Shown in pieces: positions 1-11,837 of a stretch of 64,000 nt of DNA. The stretch is from assembly GCA_963971405.1 (NCBI GenBank), contig OZ020488.1, forward strand, positions 44,746,888 through 44,810,887, in the 5' to 3' direction. Within the stretch, counting starts at the first letter, position 1. Each line of letters begins with the position of its first letter. The notes beneath the pieces are model-generated. The model was given only the letters and a program-made list of their open reading frames with translations. It had not been told where the DNA came from and searched no databases. Source of the stretch: Psococerastis gibbosa. Its lineage: Eukaryota; Arthropoda; Insecta; Psocodea; Psocidae. A program made the position numbers and the translations under genes.

Positions 1-347
1 ATTTACTGTTCATTATTAGCTACTTTGGCCACAGCGGTCAAGTGGCATGGGTATTAGGCTACTGATGAGGTTTAATACGGGACGGGCCATGAGTCTAAAT
101 TCCTACGTGTACACCTTTGCCTATCTCAGTTTTTGACAATACTTTAAAATACGTAATTATGAACCGATTTTGATAAACTTGGCAAGTAGAGACTTCTCCT
201 CAATACCTAGACTATGATCATTGGCATGATACCTACTAATATAATAGGGTAATAGCCATATGGCAATAATGTAGGAAAGTGTGGGACTCGAACTGACAAT
301 TCTTTGATTGGCAGTGAACAAATATCGCTGCATAAATATTACAGATG

Positions 348-522
348 CAAGGCCGTGCCCAGGTTTTGATTTCAGGAGGGGTCCAATTTTTTTTTAACGT
401 AATTTATTAATGAATTAATGGATAAATTTTTCAAACCATACAGGTTTACACACAAGAATTTATTTCGGGGGGGGGGGGGGGGGGTCCGGACCCCATGGAC
501 CACCCCTCTGGGGACGGCCATG
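348..522 (+). mobile_element. hAT-type MITE, family CAAGGCCGTGCCC
   Basis: Terminal inverted repeats CAAGGCCGTGCCCAGG and CTGGGGACGGCCATG; flanking 8-base duplication TACAGATG/TACAGATA. It contains a long poly-G next to TCCGGACCCC. No coding capacity. Confidence 0.85.
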
Positions 523-1281
523 TACAGATATACTGTATATCACAGGTTCGTGTAGATTTCACCTAAGGGTTGTGTAGACTAAAAAAAATATGCATTCGTG
601 TGTATGGAACACAAGTGGTGGGCTATGACAACACAAGTAGTCATTGCAACTTTAACACAAACTGTAGACTAACATTTACACCATTCTCTAGTGCTCATAT
701 TAACCAAATAGTTTAGATTTTACCCAACTTCAGCCACCAACGCAATTTTTATAAAAGGTACATAGCAGCGTTGTATTTTCAGCCCCTTTTATTCGTGTGA
801 TATTTACTCAATACCCACGGCTAGAAAGTACACTGAACACCGAGTAATACTGACCCAATTTTTGGCCTGCGTTAACACTAGTTTCGTGTAAATAGTCACC
901 CTACACAAAATAGGTTGGTAGAACCCTATCATTGTGTAATGCTTACACTAATGACTTTACACATATCACTTTGTTGATAGAAACCAATTGCTACTCTTAG
1001 TTTAAAACAAATTTGGGTAATCTTTACTTTATTGGGTAATATCCAAACAAGTCCCGGCTTACACAGCGTGTGTAAGAAATATTTTTTTCAGTGCTGAGGA
1101 GCACAGGGCCAGGCTCTCACGATGTCCCCTCAAGACGGGCCGGGCAGACCTATGAACTGTTTAGGTACCTGAATGTGTGGGTGCGGCTAGTTGTCGATTG
1201 ATCCACCAGGCGGCAGCATCGATCACGCGATGGTAATTTTATTGAGATTTTGAATACGGATACACAGTATAAACAGATGTA
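523..1281. other. No gene seen
   Basis: AT-rich unique-looking sequence; several GTGTAAA/TTTACAC motifs but no ORF or clear repeat boundary. Confidence 0.5.
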
Positions 1282-1496
1282 GTCAGGACATGTAGAGTAG
1301 TGGAACGGACTCTGACTTTCACCCGGAAGGTTGTCGGTTCAAGTCCCACACTGGTTACATTTCCTGGCCATGCTTCAGAGGGCATGTAAAGCAGGCGGTC
1401 CTAGGCTTTCCTAGTTGAGTGTAATAAAGGGTTTTATAGCCCTGACTCCGCTAGGTTGGCTTAGTAATAGAACAAAAGGCTCATTATTTATTTATG
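1282..1496 (+). repeat. tRNA-Glu-derived SINE (family S1)
   Basis: The head looks like a tRNA-Glu: an A-box-like region (TGTAGAGTAGTGGAACGG), a CTTTCAC anticodon loop (anticodon TTC) and a B box (GGTTCAAGTCC). The body contains GCATGTAAAGCAGGCGGTC and CTCCGCTAGGTTGGCTTAG, and the tail is TTATTTATTTA. Pol III transcription from the internal boxes is the expected mode. It is not a functional tRNA. Confidence 0.85.
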
Positions 1497-4275
1497 TATG
1501 TAGATCACAATTGAAATGTGTCTGCATGAGGAAATTGGACAAGTCATTGGCGTAAATAAATCAAAACAAAAGATCAAAGTAATTTTTTCTTCTTAAAAAA
1601 CAACAAAAAAGAAATATCATACCTTACTTCAGGCTGCAGCGGTATACTAGAGAGTAGTAAACGATTTGGTAAGTAGGGGTTCCTGTCTTCTACCCAGTAC
1701 CCACAGAAGAAGTTGACAACCAAAGAGACGCGCCCCCTGCCCTCAAATAAAACCGCCTACCAATCATTCTTTTCTGTGCATAACTAAATTGTAACCATAA
1801 TTGACCTATTTTTTATGTAAAATGCATGAGTCAAATGAGGGTGAAGGGGGTCTCACCAAGGAAAAACCAATCAAGTTCAAAATCTATTGGTGGAAAGTTT
1901 TAATGAAAGGTTGCAGATGGAAATAGTCAATTTCTAGATACAGAGTTCCTAGCAACGCCAATGCAAAACCCCCCTGAAAAAATGTCTAACGCCGCCCCTG
2001 CACTGAACATAAACGCAGACAGTTATGCAGTAATGAGCAATTCACGGTTACGGTATTGGGAATGGGATTAGTTCAATAAATTAAATTAAAATGGGGGACC
2101 ATAATTCTATAATATTGTACGCTGAATCATATTTTGTGAACTGTGAAATGGTGTCTTGGTGCTAGAGACCGGGTGGGGTACCAGTATGCCACTGTGTGGG
2201 ATTTGCAGTTAATGTCATAAAGTACAGTATTGCACATTATTTTATTTCATTTGCCAAGAGGCGTAGACTTCATGCGCGATGATAGCAGGGATAGGGGCCC
2301 AGGGGTGGAGCCAGGGTTTTGGTCAGTTGGTTGTCTGAGTCTGGGGCTAGAATAAGTCTACACATTGGCGGAAAATCACAAAAAGTCTGGGGGAGGGCAT
2401 GCCCCTAATGAAAATAAAAAAATAAAAAACAGTAAATCTGTAAATCTTCCAGAAGCCTCGCCCTTCACCCCTTCTCATTAAAAGAAAAAAAAATAAACAT
2501 GTCCTGGCAAGTTCACGAAAGATTATAATAGCAATGCTCAGTGGCGTAACGATAGGTTTTCGAAGGGGGGAAAACCGTTCTCATACATACAGCTTTAAAT
2601 TAATGACCATAGTGTCCTTTGTGTAGGAGCCAGACTCCAGAGGGTTTGGGAGACCTGAAGGGGGGGGGGGGAAGAAACAGACCTGAAATAGTTGGGAGCC
2701 TGGAGAATTTCTTCGAGATAATTGGCTAGATTTTACAGTCAATGATTTTGTTAAGACTTCAGTTATTATTTTTTCATAAATACACCCAACATAGCGATTT
2801 CCTATAAAATAATTGGGGTTTTAAGGCTTTAAGTGGTCGCTTTATTCGTTTAATGGATGGGACAAAAAGTATAAATTTTATTGTTACTTTGGATCCTATG
2901 GGGGCAGGTACTGACCTTGGGGCTGGGGGGGGGGGTAGGCTTGGCCAGACCTGGGGGGGGGGGGGCTTGGCCAGTTCCTGGACCCCAAATTTCCGCCCAT
3001 ACATAATGTTTTCGATATTTTTTTTAAGGGGGCAATGCTGCATTGTTTAATAGAAAACCGGCAAATAACCTTTATTGACCCTTATTTACCCTTTACCCTT
3101 ATTAAAGTGCTCGAACTGTTTTATTAGCCTCAAACCCCCCTCATCCCCCGATTCCCACACACCCCCTACTCTAGTCTCCCGCGCGCAAAAAAATTACGAA
3201 CCTATAGTCTAACAAAAGATCTACTGGACCTGGACACTGGACACGCGATCTCTCCAGCATAAAATGGTGTAAAATTAATGACAGGCTCAAATCGACAACC
3301 AACATTGTAAAAAATTTTCCCAGAGGCGGTTTCGAACTCGATACTTTCCGATTAACTGGACTATTTCATTTCCCCAATACAGTGAAGGTAAACTGGATGC
3401 ACGCCGAGATGGCAATAACTCAAACAATGAGAGCCTGCGCGTTATGTCCTCAAGGTACTACCAGGTTCCCAGGCTTTCTCAAAAACTTGGCCCACGTAAG
3501 CTAAGCATGGCGGACAAAATTCAATAGTTATGCTTGTATGTTGTATTAAATAGGATTGCTTGCAATTTTGATATGGCCTGGATATCATAAGCCTCTGCAC
3601 GATTATTCGGGCCTGCAATTAGGGTAGGTACAGTACCTGGTTTTATTACCATAACGGGTATTTTGATAAATTGTTGCTAAAATGGTTGCGCATGCGCAGA
3701 ACGTCTTGTTTGACCCATATTTAGAGAACCCCTAATTTTGGCGTTAACGACGATTTAGGCCTGTTGGGAGAGTACTGGAAGTGAACTACTGAACCACAAG
3801 GTGTAGGTTCGATATTCGACCCGAGAAGAAAATTTTTCCCCCCAGTTCTAATGGGAACAGCGGGAAAGCGAGCGGGAAATATGGCGTCTGTCTGTGACAT
3901 GTCGCTTACAACAACATATCAACATCCCCCGGTAAATAATTTTTTTTGTGTATATAAAAGTCCTTTAATAAAATAGGAGCAGCTATTGCCCAACCGATAG
4001 ACGTTTGGTAGTAATTTCTTAGGCATATGCAAATATGTGAAAGTAAGTAATACCTGTAATATGGTACGGTACCTAATTCAGAAATTGCCGTGAATAATGA
4101 TAATCTCCAAATATTTTTATTAACTAAAGATTGCTGGAGTTGGGACGCCTGGTATTGTTGAATAAATTTATTATTTCCTCGTGCACAGCAGCATAGGCAT
4201 GAAAAGTGTCTTATGGAAAATGCATGACAAACAAAACAGAAAATAATTTTCTTACCCGAAAGTGCATTCGGTATT
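1497..4275. other. No gene seen, MITE debris
   Basis: Apart from the 2.54-kb fragment there are G-rich tracts (2660, 2920-2965) and single MITE-like ends (CCAGGGGTGGAGCCAGG at 2300). The short frames at 2774-3050 are low complexity. Confidence 0.5.
2540..2690 (+). mobile_element. Decayed MITE fragment
   Basis: Begins CAGTGGCGTAACGATAGG and contains ACCGTTCTCATACATAC and TAGTGTCCTTTGTGTAGGAG, related to the interior of the 46-kb composite (CCGTTCTCACGGACGTAC, TAGTGTCCTTTGCGCATGAG). The right end was not found. Confidence 0.5.
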
Positions 4276-4283
4276 CGGGTAAA

Positions 4284-4437
4284 CAAGGCCATACCCAAGG
4301 GGTGGTCCAAGGGGCCCGGACCCTCTCCGAAACAAAAGGGCTTTGCACTGGAGAGAATTTTCTTTCATTAATAAAATACGTAAACAATAATTTGGACCCC
4401 CCCCCCCCCCCCAAACTAAAACCTAGGCACGGTCTTG
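4284..4437 (+). mobile_element. hAT-type MITE, family CAAGGCCGTGCCC
   Basis: Perfect 8-base target duplication CGGGTAAA (4276-4283, 4438-4445); ends CAAGGCCATACCCAAGG and CCTAGGCACGGTCTTG; internal poly-C. Confidence 0.9.
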
Positions 4438-5145
4438 CGGGTAAATACTTCTTTTTCGTATGCCTCTTCTATCGGAGATAGGCGATCATCATGGCCTTTG
4501 TTAAATGTTAACACGTATAGATACCGTACTTTGGACTCCCCAAGGAAGCCAAGTAAGTAGAATATCGAATGTGCTTAGTCATGATCGATCAGAGACAGAA
4601 CCGGCCCATTATTATTATTTTTTTTTTTTGGGGGGGGGGGTATTTGTTGATCAAAATAGGAAAAACATAATATGTTTTGTATAGTATCGATTAAATCAAA
4701 GCGTAATAAATTAACTTCCAATAGATTTACCCCTGTATTTTACAAGTTTCAAGTGACGAATTGCCTTTTGTATACATGCTCCTAATTTAGAGGCAATTAC
4801 CCATATTCTCATTCCGTTACCATGTACACCGATTTCTTTAAAATATTCTTCACCAAAGTAGTGTTCTGTACCTGGCTGACATAATGCGCAGGCGCGACTT
4901 GTTTTCCGTAAATTACTGAGTCATTATATGTTATTTGGAAGGAGTGGCGGCGTTAAGATACGTGTCAAAACTACATAACTAATTCATTCTTTAATTTGGG
5001 AACATCTCTACGGGCAAATGAGCTGTTTTATGGTAAGATGGCGCTGTAAACGTAATTACTGTAAACCTTCAAGGAAGTATAATACAATAGATAGAGCATA
5101 ATCTACCTATAGCTTAAAAATATGCATTCAAAGGCTTAGTTAGGC

Positions 5146-5305
5146 TTGACTTACTTGACTTAGGTAGGCGCATCCAGCCCGGGGGGACTTTTGGCCGCTG
5201 CCACTACACCACGCCATTTCGGACGATCGTCCGCCGCTAGCTTTCAGTCTCGGGTGCCGTTGGCGTGCACATATTCGAGCACTTGGTCCATTCATCTGAG
5301 CCTGA
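5146..5305 (-). pseudogene. RTE-like LINE 3' end fragment
   Basis: On the minus strand, decayed coding sequence ends in W-R-G-V-V-A-A-A-A-K-S-P-P-G-L-D-A-P-T, a stop, and the TCAAGTAAGTCAA tail typical of the RTE copies here. It covers only the last 50 or so codons. Confidence 0.7.
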
Positions 5306-5324
5306 ACTGGGATTATATTTACTT

Positions 5325-5539
5325 AAATAAATAAATAAGGACTTTTATTGTTTCTATTACTAAGCCAACCTAGCGAAGTTAGGGCTATAAAGCCCTCTCT
5401 TAAACTCAACTAGGAGGGCCCGGGACCACCTGCTTTACATGCCCTCCGAAGCATGGCCAGAAAATGTAACCAATGTGGGACTCGAACCAACAACCTTTCG
5501 GGTGAAAGTCAGAGCCCGTACCACTACGCTACATGTCTT
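5325..5539 (-). repeat. tRNA-Glu-derived SINE S1, complete
   Basis: Minus-strand copy with intact A- and B-box regions (GGTTCGAGTCCCAC) and an AATAAATAAATAAGG tail. Confidence 0.87.
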
Positions 5540-5562
5540 AAACTTGAAGACTTTTCGATAAA

Positions 5563-5735
5563 TAAATATATTTCTGTAAAGTTAAACAATCAAGTAGGTA
5601 GGTAATCAACTAATCAACAAGTAATCGACAAAAAAGTATAAAGTAAAATCGTCAAAATCAGGTAATTCTGTCACTGTGCTAGTGCCTCAGTGACAGTGTA
5701 GAAAGCTTTCTCTAAGAGATTGTCTCTAACATAGA
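5563..5735 (-). mobile_element. Short 5'-truncated LINE tail, same family as 7202-7740
   Basis: Shares with 7202-7400 the ATAAATATATTTCTGT end, the AAAATCGTCAAAATCAGGTA segment and the last codons (SFYTVTE). It is only a tail, as expected from aborted target-primed insertion. Confidence 0.7.
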
Positions 5736-6026
5736 AAACATAAAATTTGGAACTAAGACCGACATCATCATTTTTTATTATTATTATTATATTTTCCAAT
5801 AGGTCAATACCAACTTCAATTATGCGTCAATCGTTCGTCCAAAAAACATAGTGCTTCTATATTCGAACAATTATAAAATAATATGGGGATAGATCTTGAA
5901 GGGATGCACTAGTTATAAAACTCTGTAAGGGCTACTATTGTATAAAGGCTAAATAAAATACCTATGCACACTAAAAATAAAACAATGTAATAATGAAAAT
6001 AGTTGTGGTATTACGGTGATATCTAG

Positions 6027-6257
6027 CAGTGGCATTGTTAGAAGACAGGCACGAATTCGAGCTGTAAAAAGCTCGAACAGCGTGAAAATACATACTCAAA
6101 ACATTCGCTGCACCCAGCTCAATGATGAGCCGATGAGACACGCGCTAGACCCTGCCTCTAAACGAGTTTAACACACCACTCTGCCAATTTTTATTTTTTA
6201 TTTTATTTTTGTATGCTATGCCTCACCAATCTATATCCCAATCACGAGCCGCTACTG
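6027..6257 (+). mobile_element. hAT-type MITE related to CAGTGGCGGCTCG
   Basis: Perfect duplication ATATCTAG (6019-6026, 6258-6265); right end CACGAGCCGCTACTG; the left end keeps only CAGTGGC. Confidence 0.82.
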
Positions 6258-6875
6258 ATATCTAGAGCACCTGTTAATTTTTGAAAATCTCAAAAAGTCC
6301 ATAAATCACAAAACCCCAGCAACCATATAATTCCAGCAAACCCCTAGCTCAGTGGCTAATGTCCTTATTAAATCTGCTATTAAAAAAAACCGAACATCAG
6401 CAATCGCAACTTGTGTAGGGTCACTAAAGTACTAGAAACAGTTTAAAATTAAATGTAACTAATAAGTAAGTAGAAAACCACAAATCATGAGGTTAAAAAA
6501 ATAGAACTGTAAGGTACGGTATACAAAATTCAGGTACATTTGAAGGATCGGCGACCATTATGTCATTATAGAATTAGGGGAAATTATATAAAATCGTTAG
6601 TAAGGTACGTATTTTAGAGTATTCTGATGGATGGCTGTATACGTTTGAGGTTTTCTCCGCAGGTTTTCCGTGGGAATTAGGACGATTTCAGGTACTCGAT
6701 AATTGGAGACAATTACACAATTTGTGTAATAAATCATGATTTTGTTTTGAAATGTTCTGCGAAGGCAGAGAAAGGTACTGATGAAGGTTGAGGAGGACTG
6801 ATGATCGATGACAGGTCAAGGTATAATAACGAATAACCACGAAACTTGAACATATTTATAGATCGGTCAGCTGGT

Positions 6876-7005
6876 CTAGGATTTTTTTTTTTTTTTTTTT
6901 TTAAATTGGGGGTACAAGCACTATGTGCACTTAAGCCTATTAGGCCTATTTTACCTCCTTCAACAAAGTATCTACATCACTCCCTCATGAGAGCCAGGTA
7001 TAGTA
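6876..7005 (-). mobile_element. 3' end of the RNase H-type LINE
   Basis: On the minus strand CTGGCTCTCATGAGGGAG, GATGTAGATACTTTGTTG and TAGGCTTAAGTGCACA match the 3' UTR of the 42.3-kb relic, ending in the poly-A visible as a T run at 6881-6902. Confidence 0.6.
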
Positions 7006-7201
7006 TTTGTTTGTCTTCAGAGAAAAATCGGGAAACTGGTGTGGCTCAACAGGCTATATAAATAAATAAATAAGGAATCTTTTTAAGGACCCATCACGAG
7101 CCACGGCCTACCGGGTCCACGGTATTTTTGTATCACAAATTGTATATATTGTGTGATTATATTTATTTATTGATTGATTTCTGTTATGTTACTAAGCCAA
7201 C

Positions 7202-7740
7202 CATAAATAAATATATTTCTGTTACATTATACAATACTGTACAAGTAAAAGAGAGTATAAAATAAAATCGTCAAAAATATCGTCAAAATCAGGTAGTTCT
7301 CTGCCATTGTCATTGTGCTAGTGCAGCTCAGTGACAGTGTAGAAAGATTTCTCTAAGAGATAGTTTCTAAGCAATTTAGGGAAGTTAGAAGTATTTCTTG
7401 CCGCTCTCAGTTCAATCGGGAGTTCGCTGAGGTAGGCGAAACCTTGTAGTATAGGATCCAGTCGCTCACACTTGGCTGTGCGTGGCGCTGGCCTTACAAG
7501 GTCTCCCCGTTGCCTCGTGTTGTAGGTGTAGGTGTCCCTGTTTTGTTTAAATGTCCCCCACACCTCAGGCTTTATGATATGAAAAATGCATCTAAATATG
7601 TACAGACTTGGAGCTGTCATGATTTTTAATGATTTGAAGTGAGAGCGATTTGGGGAGATACTTGTAGTAGTTGGTGCTCTTTTCTTCTTTCTCGGCGCTA
7701 TACAGTACGAGGTGAGCTATACGACCTTGTCGCATGATTC
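7202..7740 (-). pseudogene. LINE C-terminal fragment and 3' UTR
   Basis: On the minus strand a 100-codon frame (7318-7620) reads TAPSLYIFRCIF, YTYNTRQRGDLVRPAPRT, FAYLSELPIELR and FPKLLRNYLLEKSFY. This is the common tail of Jockey/CR1-like ORF2 proteins. The 3' UTR ends in an ATAAATAAATATATTT tail at about 7202. The same 3' UTR recurs at 5563-5735, so both come from one LINE family. Confidence 0.7.
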
Positions 7741-7767
7741 CTCAGACTCAGAGGTCAGGGTGAATGA

Positions 7768-7979
7768 ATAAATAAATAAATAAGGGCTTTTTGGTTCTAT
7801 TACTAAGCCAACCTAACGGAGTTAGGGTTATACACTTACACTCTTACACTCAACCAGGAAGACCCACGACCGCCTGCTTTACATGCCCTCCAAAGCATGG
7901 CCAGAAAATGTAGCAAGTGTCGAACCAACAACCTTCGGTTGAATGTCAGAGCCCGTACCACTACTCTACATGTCCTGAC
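7768..7979 (-). repeat. tRNA-Glu-derived SINE S1, complete
   Basis: Minus-strand copy; the B box is damaged (GGTTCGACACTTGC), otherwise it has the standard body and tail. Confidence 0.85.
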
Positions 7980-8343
7980 ATATACTATATACGGTAGGGC
8001 TTCGGTAATCCGGTGATCCGGTGATCGCTGTAATCCGGCAATGGGCTTCGTGGGGGAGGCAGGGGTGTGTAGATGCGGGCTGCCATGAGCCAATGCATCG
8101 TCCTTAAAAAAAAAAATAATAATAATTAATGTGGTATTTTAACATACTGTTTTTCTTACATGGTACTGGTAGTAATTTTGAACATGTACATTATTCTCTT
8201 TCTGCTTTAATTTAAAAATTGATTAAAGAAATTTAGATTAAACATGTGCCATTAAATATGGCATACTATAATCCGGACCCCTCGATAATCCGGAAAGGAT
8301 GTATTTGCCTCTCCGGATTAACGGGGCCCTACTGTGTATATAT

Positions 8344-8515
8344 TGCATATTTTTCTTCTTGAAATGCTTCTTCTATCGAAGATTGGCGATCATCATGGCA
8401 ATTTTAGACTTTAGTCATCATTGTTATACCAGGGAACTTTCTTGCAGTGGTTTCCCGTTTCCTTCTGCGTCCTTATGCCGTCGACTCTTCATTGAGTTCC
8501 TCCAGGGGGACAGTA
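8344..8515 (-). repeat. S2 body with LINE-like 3' end
   Basis: On the minus strand GAGGAACTCAATGAAGAGTC, AACGGGAAACCACTGCA and finally GCCATGATGATCGCCAATCT are joined. The same body occurs after the tRNA-like head at 20.2 kb, and the same end occurs on the LINE relic at 55.3 kb. Confidence 0.6.
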
Positions 8516-8859
8516 GACTTTACGTCCACTAGTTCAGGTCACCCTAGCTCCCCTCCCAAAATTTCTAGATTTGCTAGTGACTCAGGGTTCTTTTACAGGG
8601 TAAATTCTTTCTGACCTGCCCCTCGGCTCATGAGTTGTAACTTGTTCCAATTGGCAAATATTTGCAACAAGAATGCGCGCTATAAGTGTGTGCCAGAATT
8701 TATAATTTCTGATTAATAGTATAAACGGAACGATCAAAATTGTACAATGTAAATTACAGCACAGAATCGTTCTAATGTAATTAAATTGAAGAAATTTAAA
8801 TGATGTATAAATGAAGAATAAAGAATAAAGAATGAAGGATAAATGAAGTAATTTTTTTG

Positions 8860-9112
8860 AAGGACTTTCTATGGACCCAGGCCTACTTATAGAGTGGCCC
8901 ATAGGTTCCTTTTCCAATGCCAATGACCCCATGGATTTCGGATATTATTTATATTGTTTCTATGTGAATTTTTGGCCATTGCAAACTGGTATACTTTCTC
9001 GTTGTCAACCTACACCGGCTCCAAGCGGTAATGGACAAGGTGAGCCAAGCTTACCATTGACGCAATGAAACAGGCAAAGGCATGCCTTAACCTAGTACAG
9101 ATACGAGTCTTC
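8860..9112 (+). repeat. Interspersed repeat E
   Basis: CCAGGCCTACTTATAGAG, CCCCATGGATTTCGGAT, TTGGCCATTGCAAACTGGTA and AGTACAGATACGAGTCT recur at 10.9, 43.6 and 44.2 kb. Confidence 0.7.
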
Positions 9113-10171
9113 TAATGTAATTACTGGTATTACTAAATTTTTGCATTCAATTCTCCAAATTTCAGTAATTTCAATAATAATCTAACGAAATAGGTATTTT
9201 GAAAATGTATGGCACTTACAGAAAACACAAAATATACCGAAAAGAGGTTATTGACATTATCAGTTACTTAATAAACTTGCGGCTCACTCAAAAAGGTTTA
9301 TTAGAATTAGATCCGAGTGCGGCGTCTGTCAAACGGCAGCCCGAAAAGCACTCCAGCTGTGACGAAACCTTCAATTCCCAAAAAAAGGTGCCCCTAATGC
9401 AACCCAATAAATATGATGGTGTTCTATACGCGACCTTTTATTACTCTGCAGTGGCTATTTCGAAAATGACATGTTTTCCTATATCACAGACCCCCGCAAC
9501 AATTTTGATGAAACTTCTAGGTCATTTAACACGGAGAGAGAGGTCTTTTGTTAAAGAGGGCGGCTAAATAAGAAGAGTCATTTTTGGCATTTGAGCTTGG
9601 AAATCAAAGTATAAATCACAAAAGGTCCTTTTTGGACGCATTGCCGCAATGTTGGGAGTCAAGGAGCTGTCTGGGTTGTCAATTTTGGGTATTCATAGGG
9701 TGGTATCCACCCCTAATGATTTGATACGGTCTTCCGCCACCAGGCGCCCACCTTCCGAGTTAGCAACTGCTGGTCGTTATGATTTTTATATTGTACCCGG
9801 GAAGTGAATCTGCAAGTTGTGACCGCTGGGGTGGTCTTTTATGCTTGTGGACTGTGCTTTGCTCCAAATTTGTTATGGACGTCAATTTCTGTGGTTCAAC
9901 TGTCAAATACTGTGTTTTTTTGCCCATGGTTTGTTTGTCTCTGGAAATATACAATAGTTTTTCTTGTATTAGGGACTAGGGTACATTTTTGCGTATCTAC
10001 TTAGGGAATCAATCCAAATTATTAGAAATTAACATAGCGTGAGAGGTAATTAATTCAATTCTCGTTGCACATACAAAACTGCTCTTTGAAAACCTCCTGA
10101 AATATATAAAGTTTGGTAATATACAATACATTTGTTTATTATGAACTATAGTTCATACATATCTGACGACT
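9113..10171. other. No gene seen
   Basis: A 122-codon frame at 9199-9567 has no recognisable domain and atypical composition; I do not call it a gene. Confidence 0.45.
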
Positions 10172-10283
10172 GATACTTAAAATTTAAGTAACGCTTATCT
10201 TGTTATTGCATTTATTACTATTATTATTTCGGCTGACGTAGTTATATTAAAAAGATAAGCGTCACTTGTATTTTTAAGTATCG
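10172..10283. repeat. Small hairpin element
   Basis: GATACTTAAAATTTAAGTAACGC on the left and its imperfect inverted copy GCGTCACTTGTATTTTTAAG on the right enclose an AT-rich loop. Confidence 0.65.
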
Positions 10284-10479
10284 TTGGTTGAATCGGGCCT
10301 TAATTTGTTAAATGTGATAATCTAAAATGAAGAAGCATACAACAGGTTTAAACAATCTCTCGCAATACATGGTCTTTGAGACCATTATAAATACAGCAAA
10401 CAGCACAGATTGCTCGGACTTCATGTTGCTGGAAGATGCAAGTCGATATTTCCAACAAGAAAAACCGTGTATACGGCAT

Positions 10480-10627
10480 AAAGGTAGCTTGTTCGTACTT
10501 ATGCGAGTCTCTACGCACCATGCGATCGGAAACCTGTCGTAACTCAACACAGGTATTACCTACAGAGGCGGCTGAAGAGGTTGTTCGGATACATTCATTG
10601 AATTGTTTGTATGCGAATAATCTTTAA
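10480..10627 (+). repeat. Interspersed repeat D
   Basis: Contains GCGATCGGAAACCTGTCGTA, CTACAGAGGCGGCTGAAGAG and ATACATTCATTGAATTGTTT, shared with 11.7, 15.5, 36.7 and 57.2 kb. It directly abuts a family G fragment. Confidence 0.7.
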
Positions 10628-10636
10628 CTAATGAAA

Positions 10637-10836
10637 ACGAGTAGTTTGCCCGGAAATCGACGCACAGACAGACATAGACAGAGCGACAGAGCGACAGACA
10701 GACAGACAGACATTTCGTAAAAACCACTTTTTTGGGTTCCTGGGACCTCAAAACGTGTAAATCCGTTGAAATCTCGGAATCGAAAATTTCGACCGTCACA
10801 AAGCTTTCCTTATACTACGTATAAATTGGAAAGCAA
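10637..10836 (-). repeat. Family G repeat, 5' portion only
   Basis: Minus-strand copy with the hairpin start, the TTTTCGATTCCGAGATTTCA block and a GTCT run; the rest of the repeat is absent. Confidence 0.85.
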
Positions 10837-10888
10837 AAAAAAAAATCTACAAGCTATTACAATGGCTTACGAATTCTGGTATGGTGGG

Positions 10889-11150
10889 TATTGACTCGTA
10901 TCAGTACTTGGTTAAGTCATGTTTTTGCCTGCTTAATTGCGTCAATGGTAAGCTTGTCTCAGCTTGTCCTTTGTCGCGTGTAGCCGGTGTAGGTTGACAT
11001 CGAGGACGTTTACCAGTTTGCCAATGCCCAAACATTCACAAGGAAACAAAATAAATAGTGTCCGAAATCCATGGGGTCGTTGGCATTGGACAAGGGACCA
11101 ATGGGCCACTATAAGTAGGCCTAGGTCAACAAAAAGTCCTTCAGGACTTA
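10889..11150 (-). repeat. Interspersed repeat E, minus strand
   Basis: Complement of the 8.9-kb copy (GACTCGTATCAGTACTTGGT to AAAAAGTCCTTCAGG), including GTAGGTTGACATCGAGGACG. Confidence 0.7.
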
Positions 11151-11402
11151 TTATTAATATTTATATGGTAGGTATTGGCAAGTGTGTGAGGTGCTTATGG
11201 AGTGGCTATATTGTACACTGTGTTATAGTGACAGACACCATTCATGGGCCATAGGAAAACAAAAACCGCTTTAAAGCAATTTATGAACTATTAGAATCCG
11301 ATAGGCGTTAAAAAAAATTATTTTTTATTTTCGTTAAGGGAATGATTATCGGGGGGAGGGGGGGGGTCAATCGGGGTGTACTACCGCTCTGATAATCAAG
11401 TT

Positions 11403-11815
11403 ATTACATTCGTTTCGATGGCAAGGTGCTTGCACTTGTACGAGTCACATACGTTTCGATAGCAAGGTGCTTGTACTTGTCAGGACATGTAGCGTAGTGG
11501 TACGGACTCTGACTTTCACCCGAAAGGTTGTTGGTTCGAGTCCCACAATGGCTACATTTTCGGGCCATGCTTCGGAGAGCATGTAAAGCAGGCGGTCCCG
11601 GGTCATCCTAGTTGAGGGTAAGAGACGGCTTTATAGCCCTAACTCCGCTAGGTTGGCTTAGTAATAGAAACAATAAAAAGTCCTTATTTATTTATTTACT
11701 TGTACGAGTCTCAATACGCCGGAGGCGTGTCGTAACTCGACACGGATACTAATCAACCGAGTCGACTGAAGAGGTCATTGGATGCATTCGTTGAATTGTT
11801 TATATGCGGAAAACT
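11403..11815 (+). repeat. Interspersed repeat D, split by a SINE
   Basis: The left part 11403-11478 contains the opening segment twice (TTTCGATGGCAAGGTGCTTG), then SINE S1, then the right part 11694-11815 (TCGTAACTCGACACGG, CGACTGAAGAGGTCATTGG). Confidence 0.7.
11479..11698 (+). repeat. tRNA-Glu-derived SINE S1, complete
   Basis: A well-preserved copy with intact box B (GGTTCGAGTCC). It is inserted in a copy of repeat D; ACTTGT is present on both sides as a short candidate target duplication. Confidence 0.88.
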
Positions 11816-11837
11816 TTTTGCTTTCCACTTTATACGT

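Noticed and set aside
9199-9567. 122-codon plus-strand frame
   Set aside because: No recognisable domain, no splice context, no homologue in the window; likely chance.
10640-10720. CRISPR-like array of short repeats
   Set aside because: The GTCT/AGAC runs are a simple microsatellite without spacers, and the genome is eukaryotic.
11479-11555. Possible functional tRNA-Glu
   Set aside because: The tRNA-like head continues into a shared SINE body with an A/T-repeat tail, and at least six copies exist.
11782-11837. Methionine at 11782 as the start of the RTE protein
   Set aside because: This part comes from repeat D and family G sequence before the target duplication; the element starts at 11838.
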